Source of the DNA: Variovorax sp. OV329
Lineage (GTDB): Bacteria > Pseudomonadota > Gammaproteobacteria > Burkholderiales > Burkholderiaceae_C
Assembly (NCBI RefSeq): GCF_900114785.1
Contig: NZ_FOUG01000018.1
Location: 1 to 64,000 of the forward strand
Length of the DNA stretch: 64,000 nucleotides
Direction: 5' to 3'
In this document: one piece after another, positions 25,564-35,066 of the stretch
How the letters are laid out: each line of letters starts with the position of its first letter
Position numbering within the stretch: the first letter of the stretch is position 1
Position numbers and translations under genes: made by a program
The notes under the pieces: generated by a model
Database searches by the model: none
Seen by the model: the letters and a program-made list of their open reading frames with translations, nothing else
Told to the model about the DNA's origin: nothing

Positions 25564-27084
25564 ATGCACGACCTCATCAACAACCTCTCGCTGGGCTTCG
25601 CCACCGCCGTCAGCCTGCAGAACCTGCTGTACGCGTTCATCGGCTGCCTGCTGGGCACGCTGATCGGCGTGCTGCCCGGCATCGGCCCCACCGCCACGGT
25701 CGCGATGCTGCTGCCGGCCACCTACGCACTGCCGCCCGTTGCGGCGCTCATCATGCTGGCGGGCATCTATTACGGCTCGCAGTACGGGGGCTCGACCACC
25801 GCCATCCTGGTGAACCTGCCGGGCGAGGCGTCCTCGGTCGTGACGGTGATCGACGGGCACCAGATGGCCAAGCAGGGGCGCGGAGGCGCGGCCCTGGCCG
25901 CCGCCGGTCTGGGCTCCTTCTTTGCCGGCTGCGTGGGCACGCTCATGCTTGCGGCCTTTGCGCCGCCCTTGACCGAGATCGCCTTCAAGTTCGGCCCTGC
26001 CGAATATTTCTCGCTGATGGTGCTGGGCCTGATCGGTGCCGTGGTGCTTGCCTCGGGCTCGCTCATCAAGGCCATCTGCATGATCCTGCTGGGGCTGCTG
26101 CTGGGCCTGGTGGGCACCGACGTCAACTCGGGCGTGGCGCGCTTCTCCTTCGACGTTCCGGAGCTCACCGACGGCCTGAGCTTCATCGCGGTGGCCATGG
26201 GTGTGTTCGGCTACGGCGAGATCATCGCGAACCTGGCGCGGCCCGACGAGGAGCGCGAGGTGTTCACCGCCAAGGTCTCGGGCCTGTTCCCGACCAGCGA
26301 GGACTTCAAGCGCATGGCTCCCGCCGTGTTGCGCGGCACCGCGCTGGGTTCTGCCCTGGGCATTCTGCCCGGCGGCGGCGCGCTGCTGTCCGCCTTCGCG
26401 GCCTACACCATCGAGAAGAAGACCCGCCTCAAGCCCGGCGAGGTGCCCTTCGGCAAGGGCAACATCCGCGGCGTGGCCGCGCCCGAGGCCGCCAACAACG
26501 CGGGTGCGCAGACCTCCTTCATCCCGATGCTGACGCTGGGCATTCCGCCCAACTCGGTAATGGCGCTGATGGTGGGCGCCATGACCATCCACAACATCCA
26601 GCCCGGCCCGCAGGTGATGACCAGCAACCCCGAGCTGTTCTGGGGCCTGATCGCCTCGATGTGGATCGGCAACCTCATGCTGGTGATCCTGAACCTGCCG
26701 CTCATCGGCCTGTGGGTCAAGCTGCTCACCATTCCCTACCGCTGGTTGTTCCCCGCCATCGTCCTGTTCTGCGCGATCGGCGTGTACTCGACCAACAACA
26801 ACGTGTTCGACATCTGGCTGGTGGCCCTCTTCGGCATCGTCGGCTACGCCTTCCTCAAGCTGGGCTGCGAGCCGGCACCGCTGCTGCTGGGGCTGATCCT
26901 GGGGCCGATGATGGAAGAGAATTTGCGGCGGGCGCTGCTGCTGTCGCGCGGCGACTGGAGCGTGTTCGGCACGCGGCCCATCTCGCTGGGCCTGCTGATG
27001 GCGGCGCTGCTGCTGCTGGTGGTGGTGCTGGCGCCCTCGATACGCTCCAAGCGCGAAGAGGCCTTCGTGGAGGAGGCGGGGTAG
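25564..27084 (+). CDS. tctA: Tripartite tricarboxylate transporter large permease subunit TctA
   Basis: The 506-residue protein has about twelve membrane helices and both TctA hallmark regions: GTLIGVLPGIGPTATVAMLLP near the N-terminus and ALGILPGGGALLSAFAAY in the middle. It imports carboxylates using a periplasmic TctC-type binding protein. No tctC is adjacent; in Burkholderiales such receptors are often encoded elsewhere. The gene ends 14 bases from the convergent DUF3422 gene. Confidence 0.93.
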   Translation: MHDLINNLSLGFATAVSLQNLLYAFIGCLLGTLIGVLPGIGPTATVAMLLPATYALPPVAALIMLAGIYYGSQYGGSTTAILVNLPGEASSVVTVIDGHQMAKQGRGGAALAAAGLGSFFAGCVGTLMLAAFAPPLTEIAFKFGPAEYFSLMVLGLIGAVVLASGSLIKAICMILLGLLLGLVGTDVNSGVARFSFDVPELTDGLSFIAVAMGVFGYGEIIANLARPDEEREVFTAKVSGLFPTSEDFKRMAPAVLRGTALGSALGILPGGGALLSAFAAYTIEKKTRLKPGEVPFGKGNIRGVAAPEAANNAGAQTSFIPMLTLGIPPNSVMALMVGAMTIHNIQPGPQVMTSNPELFWGLIASMWIGNLMLVILNLPLIGLWVKLLTIPYRWLFPAIVLFCAIGVYSTNNNVFDIWLVALFGIVGYAFLKLGCEPAPLLLGLILGPMMEENLRRALLLSRGDWSVFGTRPISLGLLMAALLLLVVVLAPSIRSKREEAFVEEAG

Positions 27085-27097
27085 GCGGCCTGGCCCT

Positions 27098-28378
27098 TCA
27101 GTGCGGGAACATCTTGCGGTGCAGCCTGCGCATGGACCACCACACCGATCCGGCCACCAGCGGAATCGCCAGGGCGGCCGTGGTCTCGGGCGACAGCGGC
27201 CATCCCACGCCCTGGCCGGCCTTGGCCAGGTAGCTCACCAGCCCGACGATGTAGTAGGTGATGGCGGCCACTGACAGGCCTTCGACGGTCGCCTGAAGCC
27301 GCAACTGCACGTCCTGCCGCTGGTTGAGCGCCTCGAGCAGGGCCTGGCTGTTGTGCTGCTGCTCGATCTCCACCCGCGTGCGCAGCAGGTTGCTGATGCG
27401 CGAGACGCGGCGCGAGAGTGCATCCTGCCGGCGCGCGGCCCACTCGCAGGTCTTGCGTGCGGGCGTCACCCGCCGCTCGATGAACTCGCCGATGGTCTGC
27501 AGGCCCTTCAAGGGCGTCTCGTTGATCTGGGCGATGCGCTGGTCCATCAGCTCGAAGTAGGCGCCGCTGGCGGAGAAGCGCGAGTGGGTCGCGGCGTATT
27601 CGCTTTCCACCTTGGCGGCTAGTCGGGTGAGGCGGTCCAGCAGGCGGGCTTCCTCGTGCCGCTCGGCACTCTGGATGGCCTGCGCCAGTTCGGCAAGGTC
27701 GCCTTCGGCGCTTGCCAGCGCGCTGCCCGCCTGCCTTGCCGCGGGCAGGCCGAGCATGGCCGCCATCCGGTAGCTCTCGATCTCCAGCAGCCGCTGCACC
27801 AGCCGGCCGAGCCTGCGGGCCGGGAGCTCTCCCGCATAGAGCAGGAAGCGCGAGAAGCCGTTCGCATGGATGGCGAAGTCGGTGAACACCTGCGCCGCGT
27901 CGCCCGCCACCGCCGAGCCCACCAGCGCATCGTCGCGCAGCCCGTGGTGGTTGCTGCGGAAATCATCGCCCTCGGGGAGGCCGGGCAGCAACCACATGTC
28001 CAGGCTGCTGAGGCACTGGCCCGGCAGGGCAGCCAGCCAGTCCTGGGGGACGGCATCCACCGCGCTGGCAGGCAGCGAACCCTTGTCAGCCGGCAGGCGG
28101 ACCGCGAAGGTCCAGCTGACGAATTCGGTATGCAGCTCCCATCGCAGCCGGAACGAACCCAGCTCGATGCGCAGGTGGGTGGTGTCCTCGTCGGGCAGCG
28201 CCTTGTGATGGTCGCGCAGCAATGCGGCCAGGTGCTGCCGGCTTCGGGCGTGCCCCTGCGCATCCGCGAACATGACCAGGTGCGCAATGGCCAGCGGCGC
28301 GGCCATGGCCTCGGGCGGCCGGGCGTGGACCTCGTTGTGAAGGGGCACGCGTTCGGGATGCTGCGTCAGGTGGATCAT
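27098..28378 (-). CDS. DUF3422-family membrane protein
   Basis: This 426-residue protein matches the DUF3422 family, widespread in proteobacteria. The N-terminus (RVPLHNEVHARPPEAM) and FRLRWELHTEFVSWTF segment are characteristic. A long helical, probably coiled-coil region follows, and the C-terminal 70 residues carry two membrane helices (AAITYYIVGLVSYLAKAG and TTAALAIPLVAGSVWW). The function is unknown. It is single and convergent with tctA. Confidence 0.88.
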   Translation of the reverse strand: MIHLTQHPERVPLHNEVHARPPEAMAAPLAIAHLVMFADAQGHARSRQHLAALLRDHHKALPDEDTTHLRIELGSFRLRWELHTEFVSWTFAVRLPADKGSLPASAVDAVPQDWLAALPGQCLSSLDMWLLPGLPEGDDFRSNHHGLRDDALVGSAVAGDAAQVFTDFAIHANGFSRFLLYAGELPARRLGRLVQRLLEIESYRMAAMLGLPAARQAGSALASAEGDLAELAQAIQSAERHEEARLLDRLTRLAAKVESEYAATHSRFSASGAYFELMDQRIAQINETPLKGLQTIGEFIERRVTPARKTCEWAARRQDALSRRVSRISNLLRTRVEIEQQHNSQALLEALNQRQDVQLRLQATVEGLSVAAITYYIVGLVSYLAKAGQGVGWPLSPETTAALAIPLVAGSVWWSMRRLHRKMFPH

Positions 28379-28521
28379 GGCTGGCCTGGATGGGGACGGG
28401 GGCCATCTTATTGCCCGTTGGCAACGGCGCAGGCCCTGGGCCTGGGAAGCTCAAGTCGTGGATGGCAACTTCGTCTCGCTCCGCCCTCGCCCCGGCAGTC
28501 GCGGCACCGAGGCCGAACGCC

Positions 28522-29370
28522 TCACCAGGCCATCTGCAGCGTGTGTGCCCTTGGCGCAGGCGTGGCGGGGCTTCTGGCGCGCTGCTCGGTCGTCGAATCG
28601 GTGAAGTCACCCAGCACATCGTCGCGCAGCGCGATGAAGCGCGGATCGCTGCGGTTGCGCGGATGAGGCAGGTCGACGTCCAGGATGCGGCGAATGCGGC
28701 CCGGATGTGGCTGCATCACCACCACCTGGTCCCCCAGGAAGACCGCCTCCTCCACGTCGTGGGTCACCAGCAGCATCGTGATGCGCTCTGCCTGCCAGAT
28801 ACGCTGCATTTCGTTCTGCAGGCGCGAACGGGTCAGCGCGTCCAGCGCGCCGAAGGGCTCGTCCAGCAGCAGCACGCGCGGCCGGTTGACCAGCCCGCGC
28901 GCGATGGCCACGCGCTGGGCCATGCCGCCCGAGATCTGGTGCGGCCACGATTGCTCGAAGCCCTGCAGGCCCACCAGCTCCACGTGCTCGGCCACCCGCC
29001 GGCGCTTGTCCGCCGTCGACAGCGGCGCGTTGCGCAGGCCCACGGCAATGTTCTGCTCGACCGTGAGCCAGGGGAACAACCGGTGGTCCTGGAAGACGAT
29101 GCCGCGCTCGGGCCCGGTGCCCGAGATCGGGTTGCCGCCCAGGAGGATCCTGCCCTCGTACTGCGCGTCGAGGCCGAGCACCAGGCGCAGCAGCGTGGAC
29201 TTGCCGCAGCCGCTGGCGCCCACGATGCTCACGAAGCGGCCCTCGGGCACGTGCAGGTCGATGCCCTGCAGCACCTGCAGCTCGCCCCCCCTGGCCTGGG
29301 TGCTGGCGTAGCGCTTGCCCAGCCCGCTGATCAGGAGGTCGTTCTGCGTGGAAATGACGGACGTGCTCAA
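28522..29370 (-). CDS. ABC importer ATP-binding protein, sulfonate type (operon 2)
   Basis: The 282-residue ATPase has Walker A GASGCGKST, a Q-loop in GIVFQDHRLFPW, signature ISGGMAQRVAIARGL, Walker B VLLLDEPFGALD and VTHDVEEA. I place the start at a TTG (29370) because TTGA overlaps the permease stop by four bases and GGAGA lies five bases upstream; no ATG gives a better fit. It is the last gene of operon 2 (amidohydrolase, binding protein, two permeases, ATPase). Confidence 0.88.
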   Translation of the reverse strand: MSTSVISTQNDLLISGLGKRYASTQARGGELQVLQGIDLHVPEGRFVSIVGASGCGKSTLLRLVLGLDAQYEGRILLGGNPISGTGPERGIVFQDHRLFPWLTVEQNIAVGLRNAPLSTADKRRRVAEHVELVGLQGFEQSWPHQISGGMAQRVAIARGLVNRPRVLLLDEPFGALDALTRSRLQNEMQRIWQAERITMLLVTHDVEEAVFLGDQVVVMQPHPGRIRRILDVDLPHPRNRSDPRFIALRDDVLGDFTDSTTEQRARSPATPAPRAHTLQMAW

Positions 29371-30182
29371 GTGCTTCTCCCCAACCAACGCGCCAGCCGG
29401 CGCTCCAGGATGCGGGCCGAAGCGTTCATGCTCCAGCCCACCAGGCCGATGACCACCATGCCGAAGAGCACCAGGTCCATGCGGAAATGCTCGCTGCCTT
29501 CGATCAGCGTGTTGCCGATGCCGCGTCCCGACACCAGCAGGTACTCCGCACCGATCGTCGCCAGCCACGAATAGATCAGCGCCAGGTACACGCCGGTGAA
29601 GATCGCCGGCAGCGCCGCGGGCAGCACCACCTGCCAGATCGTCTGCCAGCGCGTGAAGCCGTAGACCCGCGCCACTTCCAGCAGCGCCGGCGGGGCCGTG
29701 CGGATGCCGTCGCAGGTGTTGACCACCACCGGCACCAGCGCCGCCAGCGACAGGAACACCACCTTGGCCACGTCGCCCAGCCCGAACCAGACGGAGATCA
29801 GCGGGATCCACGCAAACAGCGAGATCTGCTTGAAGGTGTTGAAGCTCGGCCCGACGAGGCGGTTGAACAGCGGCGACAAGCCGAGGAACGCGCCCAGCAG
29901 CAGGCCGCCCGCGGTGCCGATCAGGAAGCCCGTGGCCTCGCGCGCCAGGCTCGCGCCCAGGGCCCGCCACAGGCGGCCGGTGGAAACCTGTTCCCAGGCG
30001 GTGGCCAGCACCTTGGCGGGCGACACCAGCAGGGCGGAATTCACCAGTTCCAGGTGCGCCACCAGCCACCACAGCGCGATTGCGGCCAAGGGCAGCACCA
30101 GGCCCCGCCAGCGCCTCGCCGCCTCGGCGCGCAGCGGCTCCAGCGTCGCGAGTTCCGCGCGCTCGGTCGATGCGGCGCTCAT
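29367..30182 (-). CDS. ABC importer permease, sulfonate type (operon 2, second permease)
   Basis: The 271-residue SsuC-family permease has six membrane helices and an EAA loop around EVARVYGFTRWQTIWQVVLPAA. It starts at ATG 30182, overlapping the stop of the preceding permease gene by four bases. It closely parallels the second permease of operon 1 (shared SFNTFKQISLFAWIPLISVW and SLLVSP-type starts), so the two transporters are likely duplicates. Confidence 0.9.
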   Translation of the reverse strand: MSAASTERAELATLEPLRAEAARRWRGLVLPLAAIALWWLVAHLELVNSALLVSPAKVLATAWEQVSTGRLWRALGASLAREATGFLIGTAGGLLLGAFLGLSPLFNRLVGPSFNTFKQISLFAWIPLISVWFGLGDVAKVVFLSLAALVPVVVNTCDGIRTAPPALLEVARVYGFTRWQTIWQVVLPAALPAIFTGVYLALIYSWLATIGAEYLLVSGRGIGNTLIEGSEHFRMDLVLFGMVVIGLVGWSMNASARILERRLARWLGRST

Positions 30183-31039
30183 CGGGCGGCCCCCACGCGG
30201 CGCTCGGCCCAGTCCAGCACGCGGTCGATGGCGTAGCCGATGGCACCCACCACGATCACCGCCGCCATCACCTGGTCCAGCTGGAAGAGTTGCCGGCCGT
30301 AGACGATGAGGTAGCCCAGGCCCTCGCTGGACGCGACGAGCTCCACCACGACCAGCGAGAGCCAGGCCTTGGTGAAGCCCAGCCGCAGGCCGGTGAAGAG
30401 CGTCGGCACGGCATGCGGCAGCACGATCTCCAGCACCTGCTGGCGCGGCGTGTAGCCGTAGGCGTCGCCGACCTCGCGCAGCGCGGTCGGCGTCTGGCGG
30501 AAACCCTGCAGCGTGTTGAGCGCCACGGGCACCAGCGCCGCCTTGGCGATCAGGATGTACTTCAACGGCTCGCCGATGCCCACCAGCAGCAGCACGAAAG
30601 GCAGCCAGCCCAGCACCGGAATCTGCACCAGCGCATTGAAGCTGGGCAGCAGGTAGGCCTCCACCGTGCGCGACAGTCCCATGGCCGAGCCCAGCAGCAG
30701 GCCCAGCAGCGCACCGGCCGCAAAACCCACCAGCACCCGCTGCAGGCTGGCCGAGACGTGCAGCCACAGATCGCCGCTGCTGGCCAGGTCGCGCAGCGTG
30801 TCCAGCACGAACTGCGGCGGCGGCAGCACCTGCGGCGAAATCCAGCCCGCCGCGGCGCCGGCGATCCACAGCGTCAGCAGCGCCGCGGGAAGCAGCCAGG
30901 GCAGCAATGCGCCGCCGATGCGCCGCAGCCGCGCGCCGACGGCCGTGGCCCCGGCACGGCCACCCGCGGCGGAGGCCACCGACAACTCGCCATCGGCTTT
31001 CAGCGTGGCGGTGGCGGCAGAAGCGGAATCAACGTGCAT
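30179..31039 (-). CDS. ABC importer permease, sulfonate type (operon 2, first permease)
   Basis: The 286-residue SsuC-family permease has six membrane helices with an Ala-rich N-terminal extension of about 45 residues before the first helix. Its EAA-loop region is VGDAYGYTPRQQVLEIVLPHA. It overlaps the end of the binding-protein gene by 11 bases and the next permease by four, so translation is coupled along the operon. Confidence 0.9.
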   Translation of the reverse strand: MHVDSASAATATLKADGELSVASAAGGRAGATAVGARLRRIGGALLPWLLPAALLTLWIAGAAAGWISPQVLPPPQFVLDTLRDLASSGDLWLHVSASLQRVLVGFAAGALLGLLLGSAMGLSRTVEAYLLPSFNALVQIPVLGWLPFVLLLVGIGEPLKYILIAKAALVPVALNTLQGFRQTPTALREVGDAYGYTPRQQVLEIVLPHAVPTLFTGLRLGFTKAWLSLVVVELVASSEGLGYLIVYGRQLFQLDQVMAAVIVVGAIGYAIDRVLDWAERRVGAAR

Positions 31040-32135
31040 TGGTCGCGACCGAGGCGCCGCCGCCCAGCGGCTTGCCCTTGGCGTCGTAGGCCCGCCAGTT
31101 GCCTTCCAGCCCCTGCTTCTTGAGCGAGGCGCGCAGGTACTTGGGCTCGATCCAGTCGTCCACCGTCACGCTGCGCCGGATCAGCTTGAGCTTGAGCGCA
31201 TCGGCGGCCACGGCCTTGTAGCGGCCCACCACGAAGTCGTCCAGCAGCGGCGAGTTGCGGTCGGCCAGGCTCTGGTTCTCGAACTCGGCCTCCCAGGACT
31301 TGACCGGCGTGCCGCTCTTTGCCCAGGTCTCGAACAGCGCCGCGCGGTTCTTCTCGTCGGAGGACCATTGCGCCGCGCGCACGAAGACGTCGACCACGCG
31401 CTGCACTTCGGCCGGGTTCGCCTTCTCGAAATCACCGCGCACCAGCAGCCCCGCCTGCCGGGTATAGGACGGGTCCTGCCCCTGCGTGGAGTACACGACC
31501 CGCGCCAGGCCCTGGTCGCGCACCTTGAACCATTCGTAGCCGCCGAAGGCCGCATCCACGCCGTTGGACACCAGCGCGGCCTGGGCACTGCCGGTGTCCA
31601 GGTTGACGCCCTTGATGTCGCGCTCGGCCAGCCCGTTGGCGGCCAGCACGTTCACCGCCACCAGGTGGCCGTTGGTGCCGCGGAAGATCGAGACCTTGCG
31701 GTCCTTCAGGTCCTTGATGGTCCTGATGTCCGATTGCGGCGGCACCACCACGTAGAGGTTGTTGCGCGTGCCGCTGGCCAGCAGCAGCTTCGTGTCCAGG
31801 CCGTTGGAGCGGCCCACCAGCGAGGGCAGGTCGCCCTGGTAGGCGAAGTCGATCTGCTTGTTCGACAGGGCCTCGTTCACCGCCGGGCCGGCGCCCTTGA
31901 AGAAGAGCCACTCCACGCGCGTGCCGGAGTTCTTGAATTCCTCCTCCAGCCATTGTTGATTGCGCGCCACGCCACCGGGCGAGCCGCCCCAGGTGACGGG
32001 GTCGCCGCCACCGGCGGTGGCCACGCCGATGCGGATGACCTCGGGTGCGGCGTGGGCCGGGAGGGCCGCCAGCAGCCAGGCGCAGGCGAGTGCGCCGGTC
32101 CAGCGCGCGAAGGTACGAAGGGAGATCGCTTGCAT
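31029..32135 (-). CDS. ABC importer substrate-binding protein, sulfonate type (operon 2)
   Basis: The 368-residue periplasmic protein has a Sec signal ending at ALPAHAA. It shows the same pattern as the protein at 18760: VEWLFFKGAGPAVNEAL, then IDFAYQGDLPSLVGRSNG, then IKDLKDRKVSIFRGTNG. It delivers an organosulfur ligand to the permease pair. Because the operon begins with an amidohydrolase rather than a sulfatase, the ligand may carry a cleavable amide or carboxyl group; this is inference. Confidence 0.88.
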   Translation of the reverse strand: MQAISLRTFARWTGALACAWLLAALPAHAAPEVIRIGVATAGGGDPVTWGGSPGGVARNQQWLEEEFKNSGTRVEWLFFKGAGPAVNEALSNKQIDFAYQGDLPSLVGRSNGLDTKLLLASGTRNNLYVVVPPQSDIRTIKDLKDRKVSIFRGTNGHLVAVNVLAANGLAERDIKGVNLDTGSAQAALVSNGVDAAFGGYEWFKVRDQGLARVVYSTQGQDPSYTRQAGLLVRGDFEKANPAEVQRVVDVFVRAAQWSSDEKNRAALFETWAKSGTPVKSWEAEFENQSLADRNSPLLDDFVVGRYKAVAADALKLKLIRRSVTVDDWIEPKYLRASLKKQGLEGNWRAYDAKGKPLGGGASVATNAR

Positions 32136-32151
32136 GTTCGTGCTCCTGTCT

Positions 32152-33678
32152 TCAGGCGGCCTTCTTCGGCTGCTGCGGCTTCAGCTTCTCGCCGACCTGC
32201 GTGCCCTCGAAGAAATTCGCGTTGGCCTCGGTGTAGAAGCGCAGCGGGTTCTCGAACACGAAGGCGCGGAAGTCCTGCGCGGAGATCACGCCCTGCTCGA
32301 CCAGGTCCCAGGTCTCGGCCAGCGGCTCGGTGAATTCGGGCACGTCCCAGTGCCCCACGTCGGAGGACCAGATCGCGTTCACCTTCACGTTGCCCGGATT
32401 CACGCGCGAATTGAAGGCCGCCGCCACGGTGCGGTCATCGGCCTCGGAGCCGAAGAAGAAGGGGTCGATCCAGCGGGCCCGGATGTCCTCCACCTTCTCG
32501 ATGCCCGCCAGCGCGAAGTCGTCGATCTCGTCGGCACGCGGCTCGCGGCTGTGGGGCAGGGCGGAGATGCCCAGGCTGTCGCGCACCAGGCTGGCCTTGT
32601 CCACCTTGCGGCCCTGCAGCAGCGCGCCGCCGTGCTGCTCGAAGAGCGCGGCCAGCAGTTCGACGTCGACCTCGGCCGGGTCGTAGTTGCGCACCGCCTC
32701 GCGGTTGCGCTTTTCCCAGCGGTCGACCAAGTGGGTGTAGACGTGAGAGCCCCAGTCCGCGCCGCCTTCGAGCAGGCCCACACGAAGACCCGGAAAGCGC
32801 CGCGTGACACCACCGAAGAACAGCGCCTTGGCAAAGGCTTGCGAGCCGTCGGCGAAGTGGCCCACGTGGTTGAACATGTAGTTGCTGATAGAGTGCCGCC
32901 CGGTCCAGCCCTGGCTGCCGTAGTGCGTGGTGACGGGCACGCCCAGCTCCACCACCTTGGCCCAGAAGGGGTCGTAGTCGTGCGGGCTGTCGATGCCGTA
33001 GAAGTCGATGTAGCCCACGTGCCTGGCGACATCCGGATGCTGTTCCTTCGGGTACTTCTCGGCAATGGCCGGAATGGGCCGGCGCACGCCGCCCGGGATG
33101 TTGATGACCTTCAGGCCGAGCGTCTTCACCGCGAACTCCAGTTCCTCGATGGCTTCCTGCGGCGTGTGCATCGGGATGCCAGCCACCGGCGTGAGCCGGT
33201 CGGCATAGGCGCGGTACTGGTCGGCGTGGAAATGGTTCAGCGCACGGTGCAGCGGCTGGCGGAACTCGGTGCCCGCGGCGGCCGGCGACAGCACGTCGTT
33301 GGGAAACAGCACCGAGTAGTCCGAGCCCTGCTCGGCCAGGCGCTCGTACAGCAGCGCGGGGATGGTGTAGGTGGCCAGGTCGTAAGTGTTGCGCGTCACG
33401 CGAGGCCACCAGGGCGCGCGCAAGGTGCGGTGGTGCTGGCGTTCGGCCGGCGTCTGCTGGTACCAGTCCTTGCCGCCGCCGTCACGCGTGACGAAGCGCC
33501 CGCCCAGCGCCTTGCGCAGCGCATCCACCAGGCTGGGGCCGCCGTACTGGGCGATGTAGTCCTCGAGCACCGGCGTGTAGTCGTTGACATGCACGTCGGT
33601 GTCGATCACCGGATGGTCCAGCCGCGACTTGAGCGCGGCGGAGCGAGAGGCTTTGAGGGGGCTGATGCGAGTGTTCAC
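32152..33678 (-). CDS. Amidohydrolase-family metal-dependent hydrolase (ACMSD-like)
   Basis: The 508-residue enzyme is of the amidohydrolase-2 type. The N-terminal VIDTDVHVND supplies the DxH-like metal site, TTHYGSQGW lies in the barrel, and AIWSSDVGHWDVPEF carries the late aspartate, as in ACMSD-like decarboxylases/hydrolases (FPGLRVGLLEGG precedes it). Substrates in this family are aromatic or carboxylated compounds. It is the first gene of operon 2, 17 bases before the binding protein and with its own predicted promoter, suggesting that it acts on the transported compound. Confidence 0.83.
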   Translation of the reverse strand: MNTRISPLKASRSAALKSRLDHPVIDTDVHVNDYTPVLEDYIAQYGGPSLVDALRKALGGRFVTRDGGGKDWYQQTPAERQHHRTLRAPWWPRVTRNTYDLATYTIPALLYERLAEQGSDYSVLFPNDVLSPAAAGTEFRQPLHRALNHFHADQYRAYADRLTPVAGIPMHTPQEAIEELEFAVKTLGLKVINIPGGVRRPIPAIAEKYPKEQHPDVARHVGYIDFYGIDSPHDYDPFWAKVVELGVPVTTHYGSQGWTGRHSISNYMFNHVGHFADGSQAFAKALFFGGVTRRFPGLRVGLLEGGADWGSHVYTHLVDRWEKRNREAVRNYDPAEVDVELLAALFEQHGGALLQGRKVDKASLVRDSLGISALPHSREPRADEIDDFALAGIEKVEDIRARWIDPFFFGSEADDRTVAAAFNSRVNPGNVKVNAIWSSDVGHWDVPEFTEPLAETWDLVEQGVISAQDFRAFVFENPLRFYTEANANFFEGTQVGEKLKPQQPKKAA

Positions 33679-33720
33679 AGGGGGGCTCCAAAGGTCTGCG
33701 CGTGAAGGAGATGAGGGCCC

Positions 33721-33749
33721 ACCTTAGGGACCGGCCCGCGCGCTGGCAA
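33721..33749 (-). promoter_or_regulatory. Predicted promoter of operon 2 (site F)
   Basis: Reading leftward: TTCT, -35 TTGCCA (33749-33744), 17-base spacer, -10 TAAGGT (33726-33721). The amidohydrolase start is 43 bases beyond the -10. The layout matches the other sulfur operon heads. Confidence 0.55.
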
Positions 33750-33815
33750 AGAAGGCTTTCGCATTTGATTGAGCGGCCAGCGGATATGCCGCAGGCATGC
33801 GGCCCGGCGGCCTCT

Positions 33816-35066
33816 TCAGGCCTTGCCGATGCGGTAGGCCAGGGGCGGCGCGGTGCCGTTGACCGCGAAGGCACCCACCTGCCGCTCGCGGTACACCCGC
33901 GGGTTGTGCGATGAAATGGTTCGCGCGTTGCGCCAGTAGCGGTCGAGCCCGTGGGTGCGCAGCGTTGCCGAGGCGCCGAGTGCATCGAAGAGTTCAGTGC
34001 TGGCCTTCAGGATGAGTTCGGTCACGACCGACACCGCCTGGTCCACCTCGACCTGCGCGGCCCGTGTCGCAGCGCTCCGTTCTTCCTCGCCCGCGTTCCG
34101 GTCGCGTTGCGCGTCGTCGGCGCGCTGCAGGGCCGCGGCCGCATGCAGCGTGACCGCCCCCGCGGCATAGGCTGCGCCGCGCACGCGGCCCACCACCTGC
34201 AGGATCTGCGGGTCGTCGGCCACGCGCGCCGAGTTGCCGTGGCTGTAGCTGCGGTCGCGCTCGCGCACCCGCGTTGCGAGGTCGTCGGCCAGCGCGCGGC
34301 CGATGCCGGCCAGCGAGGCGATGTGCACCATCTGGTGGAAGGGCGCCGCGTAGGCGAAGCGATAGCCGGTGGGATTGATCCAAGTCGGATCTATGGCGAC
34401 GTCGATGAAGTGCGCGGTACCGCTGGCCGTGAGGGCCTGGCCGAAACCGTCCCAGTCGTCGACGACCGAAACGCCCGAAGCGCTGCGCGGCACCGTGATG
34501 TATACGGGCTCGCCGGCCTCGTTGTTGGCCGTGGTGTTGATCCAGTCGGCATAAAGGGAGCCGGTGGTGTAGAACTTGCGGCCCGACAGGCGCAGCCCGG
34601 CACTGGTCAAGCGCAGCGTGGTCGCGAAAGTCCCGACCTTGGCATCGCCCGTTTCCGAGACTCCCGATCCGATCAGGTCGCCGTTGGCCAGGCGATCCAG
34701 CCAGCGCCGGCGCCAGGACACGTCGGTGGCATGGAGCACGTTCTCCCCGAAGCCCAGGTGTGCCCGCAAGGCATTGACCACGTTGGTGTCCGCGGCGCCC
34801 AGCTCGATGAGCAGGGAGAACAGCTCGGGAATGGTGGCGTTGAAGCCTCCGAACTCGGCCGGCAGGCGCAGCGAGGTGAAGCCGGTCTCGCGCAGCCAGC
34901 GGATCTCTTCGTGCGGCAGCTTGTGCTCCAGGTCGCGCTCCACCGCGCCGGCGCGGATGCGCTCGATGGTCGGGCGGAACTTCCGTGCCAGCTCCTCGTA
35001 GCGCGCGCTGGGCAGCGCGCCCCACGGATGGTCCAGTGCGTCGGTGGGACTGTCGCTCGCGCTCAT
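33816..35066 (-). CDS. Acyl-CoA dehydrogenase-fold flavin monooxygenase, SfnB/DszC-like
   Basis: The 416-residue protein has an acyl-CoA dehydrogenase fold: helical N-terminus (RLPAEFGGF), middle beta domain (GSGVSETGDAKVGTFATTL and LSGRKFYTTGS), and a helical C-terminus. The C-terminal LFDALGASATLRTHGLDRYWRNARTI is typical of SfnB/DszC-type flavoproteins of sulfur acquisition rather than true fatty-acid dehydrogenases. It should use reduced flavin and oxygen on an organosulfur substrate. It overlaps the LLM monooxygenase gene by four bases, giving a DszC/DszA-like enzyme pair. Confidence 0.86.
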   Translation of the reverse strand: MSASDSPTDALDHPWGALPSARYEELARKFRPTIERIRAGAVERDLEHKLPHEEIRWLRETGFTSLRLPAEFGGFNATIPELFSLLIELGAADTNVVNALRAHLGFGENVLHATDVSWRRRWLDRLANGDLIGSGVSETGDAKVGTFATTLRLTSAGLRLSGRKFYTTGSLYADWINTTANNEAGEPVYITVPRSASGVSVVDDWDGFGQALTASGTAHFIDVAIDPTWINPTGYRFAYAAPFHQMVHIASLAGIGRALADDLATRVRERDRSYSHGNSARVADDPQILQVVGRVRGAAYAAGAVTLHAAAALQRADDAQRDRNAGEEERSAATRAAQVEVDQAVSVVTELILKASTELFDALGASATLRTHGLDRYWRNARTISSHNPRVYRERQVGAFAVNGTAPPLAYRIGKA

